This document shows positions 42,520 through 49,594 of a stretch of DNA of 49,594 bases, in pieces. Location of the stretch: the NCBI GenBank assembly GCA_002354205.1, contig DELD01000067.1:1-49594 (forward strand), written 5' to 3'. The translations under genes were made by a program, and so were the position numbers. Position 1 is the stretch's first letter; every line of letters starts with the position of its first letter. The DNA comes from Micavibrio sp. UBA2705. Lineage in GTDB: Bacteria > Pseudomonadota > Alphaproteobacteria > Micavibrionales > Micavibrionaceae. A model generated the notes under the pieces. It was not told where the DNA came from. It ran no database searches and was given only the letters and a program-made list of their open reading frames with translations.

Positions 42520-42748
42520 TAGCTTAGAATCATTAAGAGGGCATTTCGACGCGGCGCAGTGGAAAAGCCTGTTTAGCCATTTTTGTGATGCTGTGCGTGG
42601 GCAAGATACCGACATTCGCGCTATTCATATTGGTGGAAGCGGCGGCACACCAAGGTTGGGTTACAAATGGGCAGATAAACTCGCGAAGCCTGTCGATTAT
42701 CAAAGCTACCGCGATTCTGATAAGCGGCAATATGTATTAACGCTCTAA
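42518..42748 (+). pseudogene. Out-of-frame C-terminal tail of the ankyrin protein
   Basis: Shifting by +1 at the T run 42513-42517 gives an open stretch of 76 codons, starting DSLESLRGHFDAAQWKSLF and ending SYRDSDKRQYVLTL with a TAA at 42746-42748. AQSWACF in the first frame followed by DSLE in this one reads as one domain (a form like AQSW...FDSLE). The tail has IHIGGSGGTPRLGYKWADKL and no internal stop. Its end overlaps the convergent A-T-R gene by 4 nt. One extra T explains everything; a recent mutation, sequencing error or programmed +1 shift at TTT-TGA are all possible. Confidence 0.75.
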
Positions 42749-45672
42749 GCTGCAAATATTTGGCTTACGTATAAATCTAAAACAGTTTTTAAGTCTAATG
42801 CGTGCAGCGCAGATATTGTCTGGCTCGCGGCCTGTGCTTGCGCCGTATCAAAAATGATGTTGGTCGCTTGAAATAAATCCATCGCGCGGTGCTGATTATA
42901 TCGCCCATCAGTGAATAAGCGGCAAAGGGCAAGGTAGGTTGCGGCCTGCGCTGATGTGAAGTCTTCCTTTTTATCTTGCATTAAGCTTTGCCACTGCGCA
43001 AAAGGCAGAATTTTAATGCTATGGCCTTTGTGGTTAAGGGCGTGCGTAATCATCGCAAGGGATACGCCTTTATTATTCGCGATGTGATAAATGCCCCCCT
43101 GTGGATTCTGTGTGCTCATGGCGACATCAACCATGGCGCGGGCGGCGTAATTTACTGGGGTGACATCTAGCGCGATGTCTTCATGTGCGCCTTCAGGGAC
43201 TGCGCCCAAAGTGGAAAGACCTTGGATAAACATTCTAAGGAAATCATGTTCCGCAAGGCGGCCATTTTCGGTGTCGCCTGTAATTAAACCAAGGCGGTAA
43301 ATATGCTGCGCAGATGCGTCTTGGGGGATGTTCAGTAAAAACTTTTCTGCCGCCCATTTGCTCTGTCCGTATCCGCCATAGACATATTGGGTTTGGGTAA
43401 GGCGGTCTGTTTCATAGACTCTGCCTGTGTTCTGGTCAGTGGAGACGAAAACCGATAATGTTGATGCGTAATGCAAGGTTTTACGCCGTCCCGTTAGTAA
43501 TAGCCGCGCGATTTCCTGCGTTGCGTATACATTGGCGGGGCGGAGCGCGGTATAGGGCGCGACGGTATTGACCAATGCACCAATATGGAACACACAATCA
43601 ATATGCAAGGTGAGGTTTAACCACGTGGCATCATCAAGGCCGCAATGGGGGAGTGAGAAATCACCGCATAATATATTTAGGCGCTGAAAATCGCTTTCAC
43701 TATAGCTTAAATCATGTTTTGCAAGGGCGCTGATGAGACGCTCTCTCCCTTGCGTGGTATCTTGCGCACGGATCAGGACGTTCACTTGCGCTGAGGGGCA
43801 GGCACGCAGTAAATCATAAAGCAAACGTGCGCCTAGAAACCCTGTTGCGCCGGTAAAGAAAATATTTTCCATGCGCGGCGGTGCTGGTGGGCGCTCTTTT
43901 GCCTGCGTTATCAGGCTTTGCCACTCGGCGTTTAGCGCAATGTCGCGGTTTAAGGCGCTGACATGCATTGCGCCTGCATCTGTATTATCATCTTTGTGCT
44001 GCGCGGTGTTTTGTGAGAGCCAATTGGCCTGCGTTTCAATTGTCGGGAAGGCGGCGAGGGCGGCTGTCGTTAAGGGAATGTTTTCTAATGTGGACTCTAA
44101 GGACAACTCAAGCAAGGCGAGAGAGTCGCCGCCAAGCGTAAAAAAATTCTGCTGCGCAGTACTGACTTTAATTTTTAACACTTTTTCCCATAGCTTTTTA
44201 ATTTGTGCTTGTAAGGGCGTAAATGTTGCGGCGCTTGGCAGAGCTGTCATGCTCTCTAAACTGTAATCATTTAACGGGGCGTAATCAATTTTACCCGTGG
44301 ATGTTTGCGGCATCACATCAAGGAAGCTTATATATTGCGGGATCATCCATTCAGGCAGCCTTGCGCGCGTCCAAAATTTAAGGACTTCAGCGGTTAACGC
44401 TTCGCCTTTTTTACAAGTAATGAAGGCACATAAAACACTGCGCCCTGCGATATCGCGTTTAAAGGCTGCGGCGCGGGCAATGGCAGGATGCGCGGAAAGT
44501 GTTGTTTCAACCTCTTCTAATTCAACCAACTGTCCATGTATTTTAACTTGGCGGTCAGTGCGGCCTAGAAACTCTATCTCGCCTGTTGCGTGACGTTTGA
44601 CCAAATCGCCGCTACGGTAAAAACGCTGCCCATCTAATGTTATAAATTTTTGCGCATTTAATGCATCGCGGTTTAAATAACCTTCTGCGAGCTGTATTCC
44701 GCCAATCAGCAACTCACCTGTTGTCGCACCCGATAAGATATTCAGCGCAGCATCAACCACTATATAGTCAACATTGGGCATGGGCTGACCGATAAAAGGA
44801 TGCTGCCAACTCTTTGGGTCTGGGGCGACCATACTGGTGCAAATAGTCGCCTCTGTTGGACCATAAACATTTACAAGGTGAAAATGTGCTGCCCATAATT
44901 TAACCGTTTCAATCGGGCAGACTTCGCCGCCAATAATAATGGTTTCTAATGTCTTAGGCATTTGCGCAGGCTGCATTAAACGCAGCAGTGATGGCGAAAT
45001 ATCCATATGTGTTATGCGCCGCGCACTGAGTATTTGCGGCAACTGCGCGGCGTTATCAATCGCGGCGCCTGTTTCAATTATTAGCGCCGCACCTGAAAGC
45101 AACGCCGTCCCGATATCGGAGAGCGATGCGTCAAAATTGGTTGAAAGGTAGAATAATGCACGGCTTTGCGCTGTAAAACGAAAAGCATTAATCTGCGCAT
45201 CGATACAATTTACAATGCCTTTATGGCTGACGATCACGCCTTTTGGTTCACCGGTCGATCCGGAGGTAAAGATAATATAAGCGCGGCTTTCTGGCGCGTA
45301 TGATGAGGCCGCGAAAGATGGGTTTTTATGCTGTGCGGCGGCGATAAAATCATCTGCCGTGATGATGTATTTGGGCTGTGCTTCGTTTGAAATATAATCA
45401 TAGCGCGGCTGCGGCATTGTCTGGTCAAGGGGCATGAACGGCGCGCCGATCATCCAGCAAGCAAGCAGAGCGGTAATATATTCGGCTGATTTAGGGACAC
45501 TAATAGCAAGTATATCGCCGTGACCTAGTCCTTGAGACGATAAATATGCGGCGAAATTCATAACGTTCTGACGTAAATCATCATAGCTCAGCGCCATGTC
45601 ACCATTGGTCTCAATAGCGATGTGAGCAGGGTATTGGGCGGCAATTTCAAAGAAGCGGTCGATAAAAAGCAT
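42745..45672 (-). CDS. NRPS-like A-T-R carboxylic acid reductase
   Basis: About 975 residues in three domains. Adenylation (to about 505) has IIFTSGSTGEPKGV, STNFDASLSDIG, VNVYGPTEATIC, YRSGDLVKR and the TSTGKIDY Lys. The carrier domain (about 510-585) has FTLGGDSLALLEL, with the Ser for phosphopantetheine. The C-terminal thioester reductase (about 630-970) has FFTGATGFLGARLL for NAD(P)H and YGQSKWAAEKFL as Tyr-Lys. The enzyme should activate an amino or carboxylic acid, tether it and release it as aldehyde or alcohol, as Lys2 and CAR enzymes do. By alignment with GrsA the A-domain pocket reads about D-A-S-S-I-G-V-I-C, which I cannot match to a substrate. AAAGG 7 nt before ATG 45672 supports that start over 45687. 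It starts 22 nt after the NadR-like stop, same operon. Confidence 0.88.
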   Translation of the reverse strand: MLFIDRFFEIAAQYPAHIAIETNGDMALSYDDLRQNVMNFAAYLSSQGLGHGDILAISVPKSAEYITALLACWMIGAPFMPLDQTMPQPRYDYISNEAQPKYIITADDFIAAAQHKNPSFAASSYAPESRAYIIFTSGSTGEPKGVIVSHKGIVNCIDAQINAFRFTAQSRALFYLSTNFDASLSDIGTALLSGAALIIETGAAIDNAAQLPQILSARRITHMDISPSLLRLMQPAQMPKTLETIIIGGEVCPIETVKLWAAHFHLVNVYGPTEATICTSMVAPDPKSWQHPFIGQPMPNVDYIVVDAALNILSGATTGELLIGGIQLAEGYLNRDALNAQKFITLDGQRFYRSGDLVKRHATGEIEFLGRTDRQVKIHGQLVELEEVETTLSAHPAIARAAAFKRDIAGRSVLCAFITCKKGEALTAEVLKFWTRARLPEWMIPQYISFLDVMPQTSTGKIDYAPLNDYSLESMTALPSAATFTPLQAQIKKLWEKVLKIKVSTAQQNFFTLGGDSLALLELSLESTLENIPLTTAALAAFPTIETQANWLSQNTAQHKDDNTDAGAMHVSALNRDIALNAEWQSLITQAKERPPAPPRMENIFFTGATGFLGARLLYDLLRACPSAQVNVLIRAQDTTQGRERLISALAKHDLSYSESDFQRLNILCGDFSLPHCGLDDATWLNLTLHIDCVFHIGALVNTVAPYTALRPANVYATQEIARLLLTGRRKTLHYASTLSVFVSTDQNTGRVYETDRLTQTQYVYGGYGQSKWAAEKFLLNIPQDASAQHIYRLGLITGDTENGRLAEHDFLRMFIQGLSTLGAVPEGAHEDIALDVTPVNYAARAMVDVAMSTQNPQGGIYHIANNKGVSLAMITHALNHKGHSIKILPFAQWQSLMQDKKEDFTSAQAATYLALCRLFTDGRYNQHRAMDLFQATNIIFDTAQAQAASQTISALHALDLKTVLDLYVSQIFAA

Positions 45673-45694
45673 CAAATGGCCTTTCATTCAGAAA

Positions 45695-46756
45695 TTATGA
45701 AGGCTGTTTAAGGCCGAAATCCGCGTAGGTTTTTCCTTTGAAAGCGTGTTTGATAATCGCGTCGCGCGCTTGAATGAAGCGGTCTTCAAAATCATCACCT
45801 GTAATTTCGATAAACTCTTTATCACGGGCGAGAAGTTCACCTTTTAGGCGGTGTTCAAATGCTTTACGGCGACCATCACGGCTTTCATCTTCCCATTGGC
45901 GGTGCGTATCTGCGACCCATGGTACATCTGTATTTGCCACAAGGTAAAGGTCATAATCGACTTCATTTGCCATTTCTTTTACCGCTGAAGGCACTTTGCC
46001 GTATAAAGTATTTGACCATACGGATGTAGTGATCGCTTCGGTATCGCAAATTAGAACGCGGTTTGCTTTTGATGTTAATGACGTTTCACTGGCCATCTGC
46101 CCATCGGCGAACAGCTCAATATCTTCGTAATTCGTTGAACGTGGTTGGTCTTTTTCTGCCAGAGATTCCAAATAAATTCGCGCATATTCAGGCACTGCCA
46201 CCGTGTTGAAATATTCGGCGAGCCTATTGGCGAGGGTTGATTTACCCGTGGCTTCCGCGCCAAGGATAGCGACTTTTTTGGTAAAATAAGGGCGAACTTC
46301 ATTGGGCAGATACTCCCAATGCGCAAAGGGGTCATCGCGAACCATCGTGCCGCTAATCGGGAAATTTTCACGCCCGCGATCAACTGGAATATGCCTCGCG
46401 CCGAGTTCTTCGGCAAGGCGCCAGCCATATTGTTCAGAATTAAAACAATAATCGATTTTACCCGGGACAGCGTTTTTAAGGCTGGTGCGCCATTGCTGCC
46501 AAAACGCTTCAACGCTTGGCGCGTCTTCAGGGGATTGCCAGTTCATATCCCCTAAAGGTAGCACGCTGACATCAGGGAACATTTCTTGCAGCCAGCGAAC
46601 GCGCAATGCCTGCGGCACAGTTTCATTTGGCGTGCGATCAACAACAACATAAAGCTTGGTGATACCAGGATATTTGCGTGCAAAATCGACTAAATATTGA
46701 TGGCCTTTATGAGGCGGATAAAATTTACCGAGTATTAAGCCTGTTTTATTTTTCAT
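45695..46756 (-). CDS. nadR: NadR-like NMN adenylyltransferase / ribosylnicotinamide kinase
   Basis: A 353-residue bifunctional NAD enzyme without the N-terminal DNA-binding domain of enteric NadR. The nucleotidyltransferase half (1-165) has LGKFYPPHKGHQYLV with the HxGH-type motif and FPISGTMVRDDP. The kinase half (from about 167) has the P-loop GAEATGKST near 172-180 and VPEYARIYLE and VLICDTEAITT further on. It makes NAD from nicotinamide riboside. Its promoter-like site lies just upstream and the A-T-R gene follows by 22 nt, so a NAD(P)H-using reductase shares a transcript with a NAD-making enzyme. Confidence 0.9.
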   Translation of the reverse strand: MKNKTGLILGKFYPPHKGHQYLVDFARKYPGITKLYVVVDRTPNETVPQALRVRWLQEMFPDVSVLPLGDMNWQSPEDAPSVEAFWQQWRTSLKNAVPGKIDYCFNSEQYGWRLAEELGARHIPVDRGRENFPISGTMVRDDPFAHWEYLPNEVRPYFTKKVAILGAEATGKSTLANRLAEYFNTVAVPEYARIYLESLAEKDQPRSTNYEDIELFADGQMASETSLTSKANRVLICDTEAITTSVWSNTLYGKVPSAVKEMANEVDYDLYLVANTDVPWVADTHRQWEDESRDGRRKAFEHRLKGELLARDKEFIEITGDDFEDRFIQARDAIIKHAFKGKTYADFGLKQPS

Positions 46757-46798
46757 TTTACGTCTGCCGCCTGTATTTTTTATTACTGTAGCGCCCTT

Positions 46799-46827
46799 AC
46801 CATAGGGTAATGCGCTCTATAAATCAA
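46799..46827 (-). promoter_or_regulatory. Putative sigma-70 promoter of the nadR/A-T-R operon
   Basis: On the minus strand TTGATT (46822-46827) and TATGGT (46799-46804) are separated by 17 nt, and the ATG at 46756 follows about 42 nt after the -10. This implies nadR and the A-T-R gene can be transcribed separately from the methyltransferase gene upstream. Confidence 0.4.
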
Positions 46828-46864
46828 GGAAATTATGACAATTGATGGTGCGGGGGTTGAAGCG

Positions 46865-47641
46865 TTATGGTTTACGCGCAACGCAAATACAGCGCGGGCT
46901 TTCAAGGCCAATTTTATTGCCATGGTAATCCCCGAAAAATGCAATATCTTCGAAGCCTGCTTCTTTGACCATATTAAAAATTTCTTTAGGCATATAAAGG
47001 CGCGATTCACCGCTGCTTGTTTTTTCTGATCCGTCTGGATATTGATATGTCCAGCTTGACCCTGACATTGAACGGTCAAAATCTAAATAGAATTCGCGTT
47101 TGACGGTAATAATGCCTTTATCCGTTTCGTGGGTAAATTCTTGGCTGTCACCGTCAATGGCGGTTCTGAGTTTCAAGGCGGTATTGAAATAATCAATCGC
47201 CATATATCCGCCTGATTTAAGGGTGTCATACATACGTTTAATCATTTCAATGTTCAGCGCATCATCATCTGCATTGCCAAAGCTTGTATACCAGTTAATA
47301 GCTCCGTCACATGCGCGCGGCGCAACGTAATTAAACGCATCGGCGGCGGTAAATTTTGCGGAAAGGTTTTCGCTCTGCGCGATTTTATTCGCGGTGTCGA
47401 TATAGCCGTCAATCAAATCTGTACCAATGGCATTTATGCCGCCGCGTGCCAAGGCGTGGGATACACTACCCGTGCCGCAGCATTGGTCAAAAATCGTGTC
47501 ACCCGCCTTGATATGCAGGTATTTTTTGATGAAGGCCACTGTAATATCAAGGTCAGCATAATTATCACGCTGCAAAACGATCTCACCAAAGGTTTGATCG
47601 TAAAATTCTTTCCACCATTGATTTTCTGCTTTTTTGACCAT
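46865..47641 (-). CDS. Class I SAM-dependent methyltransferase
   Basis: A 258-residue methyltransferase. WWKEFYDQTFGEIVL at the start and the SAM loop IFDQCCGTGSVSHALA (about residues 49-64) are typical, with the acidic GTDLIDGYIDTA next. The later segment INWYTSFGNADDDALN corresponds to the motif IV region. RLYMPKEIFNMVKEAGFEDI near the C-terminus is the usual motif ending. Substrate is unknown. ATG 47641, with GAAGG upstream, is chosen; in-frame ATGs at 47677 and 47701 would add hydrophobic residues not seen in the family. It follows the dioxygenase gene on the same strand. Confidence 0.82.
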   Translation of the reverse strand: MVKKAENQWWKEFYDQTFGEIVLQRDNYADLDITVAFIKKYLHIKAGDTIFDQCCGTGSVSHALARGGINAIGTDLIDGYIDTANKIAQSENLSAKFTAADAFNYVAPRACDGAINWYTSFGNADDDALNIEMIKRMYDTLKSGGYMAIDYFNTALKLRTAIDGDSQEFTHETDKGIITVKREFYLDFDRSMSGSSWTYQYPDGSEKTSSGESRLYMPKEIFNMVKEAGFEDIAFFGDYHGNKIGLESPRCICVARKP

Positions 47642-47707
47642 GATATATGCGCCTTCATTTAATATGAAAAGCAGCATAGGGTTTCCATATATAAAAGTCA
47701 AGAAGCT

Positions 47708-48520
47708 TTAAAGCCTTAGGTAATCAATGCTGGCATCGCCCTGTGACGCATTATCAACGTTCGGCGCACCAAGCCCATTGGCGCGGTCTTGGCTGTCTAT
47801 AACGCGGAAATCAACGCTAAAGCGTGTGCGCCCTGTGGCGTTGGCTTCAGGTTGATGTAGATGCGCGGCAGCGAATATAAGCAAGTCACCAGCATTGCAG
47901 GAAAAGCTGTGGCCTTTGTCGCCGTGTATTATGCTTTGATTGGTGGGGTGTGCATTGGCGGGACTTCGTGTTGGCGCTTGAAAACCGACATTTCGCGCAA
48001 AATCGTCATAGTTGAATGCATTGGAATTATTGTTTATCGCACGATCAAAATAACGGCGATAAAAACGAAAGCCTTGCTGCGGTGTGACATCGGTTAGCGG
48101 CAGCCAAAAGTTAATTTGTGCCTGTGGGTTGGCAAACCAAGTATCGCGATGCGCCGCATAACTTTGTGCGGCGGCGGGGTTCAAATGACCATTATGGACA
48201 GAGCAGCGCAGGCGCAGGACGTCAAAAGCGCTGCCCGTGTTAAATAAAGGGGTGATTAGCGGCGTAATCAACTGGCGGGCAAGAGCCTGCGTTACCACGT
48301 CCTGCCGTGCGGCGGTTAGATTCTGCCATAGCGTGGTAGGGTCGTAATATGTATGGACGTTATCTAATGCATCTGCAGCGGCATAGTGGCTATGCACGAG
48401 CGTTTGCAAAGTCGATGCAATGCCCTGCGTTTTCGCATTGGCAGGGATGATAAAGACTTCGCCGTCATATATGGCTTGCCTAAAATCTGCGGCGATAGGG
48501 GGGATTCTGGTGCGGATCAT
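47708..48520 (-). CDS. Phytanoyl-CoA-dioxygenase-like Fe(II)/2-oxoglutarate oxygenase
   Basis: A 270-residue protein of the phytanoyl-CoA dioxygenase type. The HxD motif lies in AAHRDTWFANPQAQINFWL near residues 122-140. A distal GDLLIFAAAHLHQPEAN carries the third ligand His and TRFSVDFRV the Arg that binds 2-oxoglutarate. It likely hydroxylates an amino acid or small-molecule precursor. Its start overlaps the asparagine synthetase stop by 4 nt, a strong sign that both act in one pathway. Confidence 0.78.
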   Translation of the reverse strand: MIRTRIPPIAADFRQAIYDGEVFIIPANAKTQGIASTLQTLVHSHYAAADALDNVHTYYDPTTLWQNLTAARQDVVTQALARQLITPLITPLFNTGSAFDVLRLRCSVHNGHLNPAAAQSYAAHRDTWFANPQAQINFWLPLTDVTPQQGFRFYRRYFDRAINNNSNAFNYDDFARNVGFQAPTRSPANAHPTNQSIIHGDKGHSFSCNAGDLLIFAAAHLHQPEANATGRTRFSVDFRVIDSQDRANGLGAPNVDNASQGDASIDYLRL

Positions 48521-49594
48521 ATCGCGGCGCTCCCCAATTTATAACGTTTGGCAATCACGCTTGATGTGAAAAGCATCATCAATATTGGCTCTGCCGCGCT
48601 TTGGTCTTTGGCATCCATTTTCGGCAGGCGGTCTAACCAATTGCGTACTTTGCTTTTATCCCAGAACGGTACATTGGCGAAATGCTCTGAGCGCAGCATA
48701 TCTTGTATATAATCATGCAGCATACTGCCTGCAAAACGGCTAACGGGCGGGGCAATGAAGGGGTGTTTTTGCCGTTTATATAATGTGGGCGTGATCAGCG
48801 GTTTCGAAGATTCACGCAAAATATATTTTTCGACCATATCTTTGATTTTAAGATGCATAGGCAGCTTGGCGGCAAATTCAAATAAATGATGATCAAGGAA
48901 AGGCACGCGCCCTTCAATACTATGCGCCATTTCGCAGCCATCGCCCAATGTGCGCAATATATAATTAGCGAGGGTGAGTTTAGTCCAAAGATAGGCAGAT
49001 TGATTGACGACATGGCGTCCTGTTAATTGCCCCGCAATGTCGAAACTGCCAATCATATCGGCGAAATAATCTGTGCTTGTAATATACTCATCAGACAGCA
49101 GCGCTGCGGCGCGGTAACCAAGCGATGCCTTGGCGCTGAGGAAGCTTGGTGTGTAGCCAAGCGTGGCGTTTACTGCGTCTAATGATAATGTTTCGCCGTG
49201 GGCAAGAAATACGCCCGCTAGCTTATCATTGCTTTGATAAAGGCTTTGTAAATTTGCACCTTGCTCGCCATTATCACTATCAACAAAACGCGCCATATCT
49301 TCACGGAAATGCGGATATCCTGCAAGTGCTTCATCTGCGCCTTCGCCGCTTAACGCGACCTTGAACCCTTTGGCGCGTATGGCTGCGTTGAGTAAATATT
49401 TACCCGCTAAATGCCCATTAATGGCAAGGCCTTCGCTGTAATAGGTTGCATCTTCGATTGTTTTAATTAAGTCATCTTGTGTGACGCGCACTACATGAAG
49501 CGGCGCACCGAGATGGTCAGCCATTTCCTGCGCCACGGGCAGTTCATCATACCCCTCATGGGCGAAGCTGACGGTAAAATAATCAAGCGGCGCA
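48517..49594 (-). CDS. asnB: Asparagine synthetase (glutamine-hydrolysing) C-terminal part, runs off right edge
   Basis: The minus-strand frame is open to the window end, so the protein's N-terminus lies outside. Visible are VALSGEGADEALAGYPHFRE, the conserved SGEGADE loop, and SIEGRVPFLDHHLFEFAA, both diagnostic for the AsnB synthetase domain. The residues before MAQEMADHL read DYFTVSFAHEGYDELP, as expected in family members. The PPi-loop SGGxDS and the N-terminal Cys-dependent glutaminase domain would lie to the right. Such standalone or cluster-borne AsnB-like proteins form amide bonds in natural-product pathways (lasso peptides, capuramycin-type). The gene overlaps the dioxygenase gene by 4 nt. 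Confidence 0.85.
   Translation of the reverse strand, partial: APLDYFTVSFAHEGYDELPVAQEMADHLGAPLHVVRVTQDDLIKTIEDATYYSEGLAINGHLAGKYLLNAAIRAKGFKVALSGEGADEALAGYPHFREDMARFVDSDNGEQGANLQSLYQSNDKLAGVFLAHGETLSLDAVNATLGYTPSFLSAKASLGYRAAALLSDEYITSTDYFADMIGSFDIAGQLTGRHVVNQSAYLWTKLTLANYILRTLGDGCEMAHSIEGRVPFLDHHLFEFAAKLPMHLKIKDMVEKYILRESSKPLITPTLYKRQKHPFIAPPVSRFAGSMLHDYIQDMLRSEHFANVPFWDKSKVRNWLDRLPKMDAKDQSAAEPILMMLFTSSVIAKRYKLGSAAI

Noticed and set aside
42533..42730. 65-residue minus-strand frame after the ankyrin gene
   Set aside because: It lies antisense to the out-of-frame ankyrin tail, which explains the open frame better.

Overview
The window reads as chromosomal DNA of an alphaproteobacterium of moderate GC content (estimated by eye, not computed). 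Several families present are typical of that class: an ELM1-type domain, a glutaryl-CoA dehydrogenase, a split TldD/TldE pair, a PEP-CTERM/exosortase-type acyltransferase and DUF983. Some promoters also resemble the Caulobacter TTGAC/GCTA pattern. A free-living member of a poorly sampled order (Micavibrio-like or Rhodospirillales-like) is a guess. No rRNA, tRNA, CRISPR array, transposase or phage structural gene was seen.

Layout. 0-6.4 kb: a small membrane protein, an acyltransferase (FabD-like) gene translationally coupled to a fused alpha/beta 2-oxoacid dehydrogenase E1, then glutaryl-CoA dehydrogenase and a convergent sodium:solute symporter. 6.4-13.4 kb: a LuxI/exosortase-type acyltransferase, a ThiF/E1-like adenylyltransferase, TldE and TldD (convergent), a small exported protein and a nitroreductase-like protein. 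The E1-like and nitroreductase-like proteins look like the two halves of the mycobacterial MoeY (Rv1355c) architecture, so this may be a small-molecule or peptide-modifying system. 13.4-18.5 kb: an ELM1-DUF4116 fusion and three unrecognised genes. 18.5-19.3 kb: beta-carbonic anhydrase.

19.3-29.7 kb is a surface polysaccharide locus. It holds two GT4 and two GT2 glycosyltransferases, a Wzx-type flippase, an FkbM methyltransferase, an SDR, RfbB, RfbA and a UDP-glucuronate-4-epimerase-like enzyme. RfbC, RfbD and a Wzy polymerase are not in the window. 29.9-38.7 kb is mostly stress and ion homeostasis: MscS, a ZntB/CorA transporter, RimK with an aspartoacylase-family partner, NhaA, a response regulator with an HPt-like protein, several small unknowns and DUF983.

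38.7-42.75 kb looks like a genomic scar. A 5'-truncated TolC fragment is followed by a promoter embedded in a perfect 16-bp inverted repeat and a large ankyrin protein. Its conserved C-terminal domain is cut by a one-base frameshift in a T5 run. 42.75-49.6 kb is a minus-strand set resembling a biosynthetic cluster: asparagine synthetase (runs off the right edge), a phytanoyl-CoA-dioxygenase-like enzyme, a methyltransferase, a NadR-like bifunctional NAD enzyme and an A-T-R NRPS-like reductase.

All identifications come from reading motifs and architecture by eye; no searches were run.
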